Assembly: GCA_963693365.1 (NCBI GenBank)
Contig: CAVNZM010000001.1
Span: 13,082,001 to 13,146,000 of the forward strand
DNA: 64,000 nucleotides
Direction: 5' to 3'
Source: Amoebidium appalachense
Lineage: Eukaryota; Ichthyosporea
A program made the translations under genes and the position numbers. Below, one piece after another: positions 59,861 through 64,000 of this stretch. The notes under the pieces are model-generated. The model ran no database searches. It was not told where the DNA came from and saw only the letters and a program-made list of their open reading frames with translations. Numbering within the stretch: the stretch's first letter is position 1; every line of letters begins with the position of its first letter.

Positions 59861-61969
59861 TTAATCTACACCATAAGCTTGATACCTACGGAGACACCTA
59901 TGATAATAAATTAAATTCCTACGACTACGTTCACACTCCTCCTCGGTCTCCTCCCCCCCTCCCCCTCCCCCCGTGTGTCTACGTGTATTTGCATCACTCC
60001 CCCCCCCGGTCCCCTCCCCCACCGACTTTTTCACACCACGATTAAACTGAGGAATAACTCTCTTTGGCCTAGAGGGAGCACTAGGCAACTCCCTCTGCAC
60101 TAATCTAGCCTCATAAGCACGAATAGAAAACGGGCAATCCAAATGAAACTCAGGCAACCACTGATCTTCCTGATAACCTCCCTCAAAACGAATTAAATAA
60201 TAATTTACCTTACCTTCCTTACCTTCGATAACCTTTTTATCCATAATTTTATCTACTGCAGCCTCCGATACATCCACCGACCCGTCATAGTCGGGGGTGA
60301 ATGCATCTAACACTCGACGGCCCTCCGGCCGTTTTACCCTAAGGGCCCTATCATAATATTCCTTTATATCATCTACATTATAAAATCTAACATCACTCTC
60401 ATTATCTAACCTCTGCACCTTATATTCCGTCGGACCTAACCTAGCCACTATTTTATACGGGCCAATGAAAAGAGGCAACCATTTCTTACCATACTTACGA
60501 AGACCTTCACCTTCACCCTTACCTTCCTGCTCCTGCTTATATCTCTTTTTCCTAGTATGATCCCTAATTAAAACTAAAGTACCCTCGGCAAATTCACGTA
60601 ACGGACGTGTGGACACGTCTGTACGTGCCTGTGCCTGCTGTGTACGGGCCAGAGCTGCATCACGTGCAGCCCGGGCCCGGGTTAGTAGCTGCTCCCGGAA
60701 CTCAGTCCAGTGGGGATAAGTTAGTCGGTCAGCCCCCCCCATCGGCAAAAGTGCCGTATCTAACAAACTAATAGCCTCCTGCCCATAGACCAAATAAAAC
60801 GGAGAAAAACCAGTCACAGCATGAGGGGTAGAATTATATGAATGAGCAATAAACCTAGACATATGATCCCAATCATTAGCCTCCACATCCACCATTTTGC
60901 CAAAGGACTTCTGAAACACTGCATGCACACGTTCAGAGATGGCATTTGCTTGAGGGTGATATGCAGACGTAGTGATATGAGCTACCCTTAAAATTTTACA
61001 CACCTCCGACACCAACTGATTTAAAAACACACGACTCCTATCCGTTAACAAAACACGAGGACAACCAAACCTAAGACAAATTTCATCCACAAAAATACGA
61101 GCAAACAAAACGGCATTAGCAGTGGGGAGAGGAAAAACTTCAACCCAACGAGTGGCCACATCGGTGACGGTAACAAGAACAGTGTTACCCTCAACCGTAG
61201 AATTAAAAGGACCGACCACATCCACTGCTACCCTTTCAAACATACGAACATTAAAATCCCTAATAAACGACGGGCGGGAACGAGAGTGGGGACTCTCATT
61301 CCTTTCCTGACAATGCATGCATGACAACACATAATCCCTCACCTCCCTACTCATACCCGGCCAAAAATACGAACGATTAACACGAAGCAACGTCCTATTT
61401 ACACCTAAATGACCAGCCATGGGATGCTCATGCACCATATGCAAAACCTCAGGCACAAGTGCCGTCGGGACCCAAACTCGGTGTCCGTCTGGCCCAGAAC
61501 AATGATAAACTAAATCCTGCTCTACCTGACACATTTTTGCTAACTTAGCTACCTTAATCATCTGCCTTTTATTTTTAAATTTAATTGAATCAACCGGCCC
61601 CTTTAAATAATTCTTAACCAGACCAATCAACACATCTTCCTCCTGAGCTAAGATCAAAGCCGTAGGTGCTAAGGCAGGGGCCGAGCCATGAGACTCGGTC
61701 CCGACCTCAGACACTGACAAATACCTCCCCCCCCCTCTCCTACACTTATAAGCAAGCAACCCCGGAACCCAAGAAGACACATCCACAGACACAGCATCTA
61801 TTCCTTTCTGCTCACTCTCCCCCCCTTCCCCCCCTCCCCCCCCGTCTCTCACTATCCCCCCCCTCCCCCTCCTTCTCTTCTTCAAACAAAATATAAGCAG
61901 CACGAGAGAGAGCATCACAGTCAACCATTGTTTCACCCTTGGCATAAAACAATTTATAGGAGAACTCAC
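59861..61969 (-). CDS. Ty3/gypsy-type integrase with chromodomain
   Basis: An open frame of 702 codons. A zinc-binding H2C2 domain (HEHPMAGH, then CMHCQ) lies at about residues 178-218 and the integrase core at about 240-385. The core has the first Asp in VDVVGPF, the second in LLTDRSRVF (DxGS is usual) and the Glu in NAISERVH. A chromodomain-like segment follows (VDKIMDKK, YYLIRFEGGYQEDQWLPEF) at about 565-615, which marks a chromovirus. The first 60 residues are a low-complexity bridge. It is the 3' part of the pol gene; the RNase H frame overlaps its start in another phase. Confidence 0.88.
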   Translation of the reverse strand: MSSPINCFMPRVKQWLTVMLSLVLLIFCLKKRRRGRGGIVRDGGGGGEGGESEQKGIDAVSVDVSSWVPGLLAYKCRRGGGRYLSVSEVGTESHGSAPALAPTALILAQEEDVLIGLVKNYLKGPVDSIKFKNKRQMIKVAKLAKMCQVEQDLVYHCSGPDGHRVWVPTALVPEVLHMVHEHPMAGHLGVNRTLLRVNRSYFWPGMSREVRDYVLSCMHCQERNESPHSRSRPSFIRDFNVRMFERVAVDVVGPFNSTVEGNTVLVTVTDVATRWVEVFPLPTANAVLFARIFVDEICLRFGCPRVLLTDRSRVFLNQLVSEVCKILRVAHITTSAYHPQANAISERVHAVFQKSFGKMVDVEANDWDHMSRFIAHSYNSTPHAVTGFSPFYLVYGQEAISLLDTALLPMGGADRLTYPHWTEFREQLLTRARAARDAALARTQQAQARTDVSTRPLREFAEGTLVLIRDHTRKKRYKQEQEGKGEGEGLRKYGKKWLPLFIGPYKIVARLGPTEYKVQRLDNESDVRFYNVDDIKEYYDRALRVKRPEGRRVLDAFTPDYDGSVDVSEAAVDKIMDKKVIEGKEGKVNYYLIRFEGGYQEDQWLPEFHLDCPFSIRAYEARLVQRELPSAPSRPKRVIPQFNRGVKKSVGEGTGGGSDANTRRHTGGGGGGEETEEECERSRRNLIYYHRCLRRYQAYGVD

Positions 61970-62318
61970 CGAGAGCCGCGGCCCACTTCTGCATCCTCTC
62001 GTTGACCAGACGAGTGGTGCCGGCCATGGCTAGGCAGGGCTTGTGGTCGGTGTAGACCTCAAACGTCCTGCCTGCGAGTATGTACCTCCATGCCTGTGAG
62101 ACTGCCCAAAAGATAGCATGGGACTCTCTCTCTGGATTGCTATATCTACGTTCACTTTTACTAAATGAACGACTAGCATAAGCAATCACTCTATCCTGCC
62201 CCTCCTGCACTTGATATAACACGGCCCCCTCAGCAACCTTACTTGCATCACACCGAACTTTAAACATCCCCCCCCCGGCCGAAAAATCAGGATGAACAAG
62301 CATACTCGAAGACTGCAA
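61812..62318 (-). CDS. RNase H part of the Ty3/gypsy-type pol gene
   Basis: The frame contains FKVRCDASKVAEGAVL, VIAYASRSFSKSERRYS and FEVYTDHKPCLAM, with the acidic residues of a retroelement RNase H. It is in a different phase from the RT frame upstream and from the integrase frame downstream. Both phase changes fall at C/G homopolymers (about 62385 and 61830-61865), so either sequencing length errors or decay could explain them. Confidence 0.8.
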   Translation of the reverse strand: MQSSSMLVHPDFSAGGGMFKVRCDASKVAEGAVLYQVQEGQDRVIAYASRSFSKSERRYSNPERESHAIFWAVSQAWRYILAGRTFEVYTDHKPCLAMAGTTRLVNERMQKWAAALGEFSYKLFYAKGETMVDCDALSRAAYILFEEEKEGEGGDSERRGGRGGRGGE

Positions 62319-62365
62319 AGCTAACTTAAGCTTTTCGAAAGCAGAAACAGCATCAACATTCCAAT

Positions 62366-64000
62366 CTATTCTATTCTTCTTCTCCCCCCCGTCTGACTAG
62401 TTAACGGCAAAGCAAGCATACTATAATCCTTAATATAACGACGAAGATAATTAGTTAAACCTAAAAATTGCCTTAGTTGAGTGACAGTCTGAGGACGGGG
62501 CCACTCAACTATGGCCCGGATTTTCTCCGGATCAGGGGAAAGACCATTACTAGACACAATATGACCTAAAAACTTAACCTCCGGCACACCAATCACAGTC
62601 TTGCTACCGCTAATACGAAGACCAGACTCACCCAAAGCTAAAAATACTTTTTCACAATTATTAACTAGCTCCTCAAATGACCTACCTTTAATTAAAACAT
62701 CATCCAAATAAGGGTGGCATACATCCAAATGAGGGTGGAGAATTTTATACATTACCCGGCACAACATAGCTGGAGAGGAGAGCAAACCCATCGGCACCAC
62801 CTTGTACTGGAACAGCTGGTCACCCAGTGCAAGGGCAGTCTTCTCCTTGCTGCTCTCCTCCAACCTTATCTGCCAAAAAGCTGCTTTTAAATCAAGTTTA
62901 GCAAAGTGAGTATAGCCGTGCAGCTGTGAAAGCTGCTCGTCTATGTTAGGGAGAGGCCATTGGTCTGCCTTAGTGATCCGATTCAGAGCCCTGTAATCGT
63001 TCACTAGACGCCAAGACCCGTCGGGCTTCTTAACCAATAGCACCGGACTTCTCCACGGACTCGAACTATGCTCCACATGACCCTTTTTTAACATATCACT
63101 CACTATTATTAGCGCATCCGACAATTTATACTGCTCCATTCTATAGCTAGGCATCACTACCGGCCTATTATCACCTGTGTCGATCTGCATTTCAAACCCT
63201 TTAACGAAGCCTACTTCGTTATCATCGGCCAGAAATGCAAACCGAGTCCCATCAAATAACTTAGCTAGCAATTTTTTCTGTTCTACCGTCCAATCCCCCT
63301 CCTTCATACCAAACGGCAATACTAACTCCGGGTTACCCCCATCACAAGTGGATGCATCCTTGTTCACCGGAGTGCCACTTAACATTTCACCTCCTGTATT
63401 ACATCGGTGCTGCTCGGGGTGAGGTTGAGGTACCTCCGGATATAGGCGGTCACCCTTAGCACCCCCCCCTCCCCCCGGCACACCAATGCCCCCGGGCAAT
63501 TCCTGATGAGTTAGTGCATGTATGTGGGGGGCCAGGTCTGTGGCCACCCTGCCCCCCACGGTGTTGGTTAACCCGTCAGATCCACGGGTTAGACCAACAC
63601 CCTCCCCCCCTGCCTGCACATTCTCACACCCGGGGTGACCCTCCTTCCTCTTGGGGGTCGGGGGAGTGGGACCGGTGCTGTCCCGGTCCCCCCCCCCATC
63701 GTGTCGGGTGACATTTTGGTGGCTAACGTTAAATAAAGTTGTTCCCCCTCCTCCTGAGTCACCCTTCGAGCCGGCATCCTCCTTTTGGGTAATAAGAGAG
63801 ACCTCTATACTACCAATCTCATTAGTGAAACTACCGACGGAAACACCTGACCTAATCACTATAGGCTCGATGCCCGGATTCACTAATTCTATTTCTATTG
63901 TCTTATCCGGCCATACCCTACTAAGGGTCCATTGGGCCACCTCCTGAAATGGGGTTTTCGGAGTAAAAACCCCTAAATCCCCTATCCTAACATGATTGCC
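62366..64000 (-). CDS. Reverse transcriptase part of the Ty3/gypsy-type pol gene, runs off the window
   Basis: The frame is open from the right edge to a stop at 62366. RT landmarks are KKPDGSWRLVNDYRALN, FAKLDLKAAFWQIRL, the catalytic YLDDVLI, KTVIGVPEVKFLGHIVS and QLRQFLGLTNYLRRYI. Before the RT lie about 200 residues of low-complexity, Gly/Pro/Thr-rich linker and, near the edge, PIVIRSGVSVGSF, which resembles sequence after a retropepsin. The protease active site, gag, primer-binding site and 5' LTR would be beyond 64000. Confidence 0.88.
   Translation of the reverse strand, partial: GNHVRIGDLGVFTPKTPFQEVAQWTLSRVWPDKTIEIELVNPGIEPIVIRSGVSVGSFTNEIGSIEVSLITQKEDAGSKGDSGGGGTTLFNVSHQNVTRHDGGGDRDSTGPTPPTPKRKEGHPGCENVQAGGEGVGLTRGSDGLTNTVGGRVATDLAPHIHALTHQELPGGIGVPGGGGGAKGDRLYPEVPQPHPEQHRCNTGGEMLSGTPVNKDASTCDGGNPELVLPFGMKEGDWTVEQKKLLAKLFDGTRFAFLADDNEVGFVKGFEMQIDTGDNRPVVMPSYRMEQYKLSDALIIVSDMLKKGHVEHSSSPWRSPVLLVKKPDGSWRLVNDYRALNRITKADQWPLPNIDEQLSQLHGYTHFAKLDLKAAFWQIRLEESSKEKTALALGDQLFQYKVVPMGLLSSPAMLCRVMYKILHPHLDVCHPYLDDVLIKGRSFEELVNNCEKVFLALGESGLRISGSKTVIGVPEVKFLGHIVSSNGLSPDPEKIRAIVEWPRPQTVTQLRQFLGLTNYLRRYIKDYSMLALPLTSQTGGRRRIE

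Overview
The window is nuclear DNA from a eukaryote with GC-rich exons, many short spliceosomal introns (nearly all GT-AG) and intergenic DNA full of long C or G runs and CA/GT microsatellites. Intron 3' ends are unusually uniform: most carry a CTGAC-type branch point about 8-25 bases before the AG. The gene set (SWEET carrier, ELO elongase, selenoprotein K, URB1, USP39, LicD-like protein) suits a unicellular alga or another free-living protist. I cannot name the species from the sequence.

Layout, left to right. 1082-5192 (+): USP39/Sad1-like tri-snRNP protein, N-terminus not found. 18434-6954 (-): very large multi-exon URB1/NPA1 60S ribosome-biogenesis factor. 21922-20838 (-): selenoprotein K with an in-frame TGA and a candidate SECIS hairpin in a spliced 3' UTR exon near 19.9 kb. 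28415-24893 (-): USP1-like ubiquitin protease. 28.4-32.5 kb: gene-poor, with microsatellites and a MITE-like element. 34181-32568 (-): ELO fatty-acid elongase. 34882-38895 (+): LicD/fukutin-like membrane protein with a foldback MITE in its last intron. 42792-39416 (-): F-box/LRR protein. 44083-45312 (+): SWEET sugar transporter. 48350-52617 (+): soluble inorganic pyrophosphatase, complete in ten exons. 54862-53169 (-): CPBP (CAAX-protease-like) membrane protein. 56.38-58.36 kb (+): decayed LINE, cut by a Ty3/gypsy-type chromodomain retrotransposon (-) that runs off the right edge. The genes are unrelated housekeeping genes in divergent and convergent pairs, not a cluster.

The most unusual signal is a set of minisatellites whose units contain a splice junction. 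In the USP39-like gene one exon's acceptor is repeated seven times (48-base units), and the next exon's donor is repeated six or seven times (29-base units). Similar donor-bearing arrays sit in the LicD-like gene (26 bases) and the USP1-like gene (29 bases), and a URB1 intron carries an array with branch-point-like motifs. In the USP39-like and LicD-like genes, where I traced the frame, one copy gives the correct product and the others lead to early stops or a frameshift. Because USP39 is itself a splicing factor, autoregulation is worth testing.
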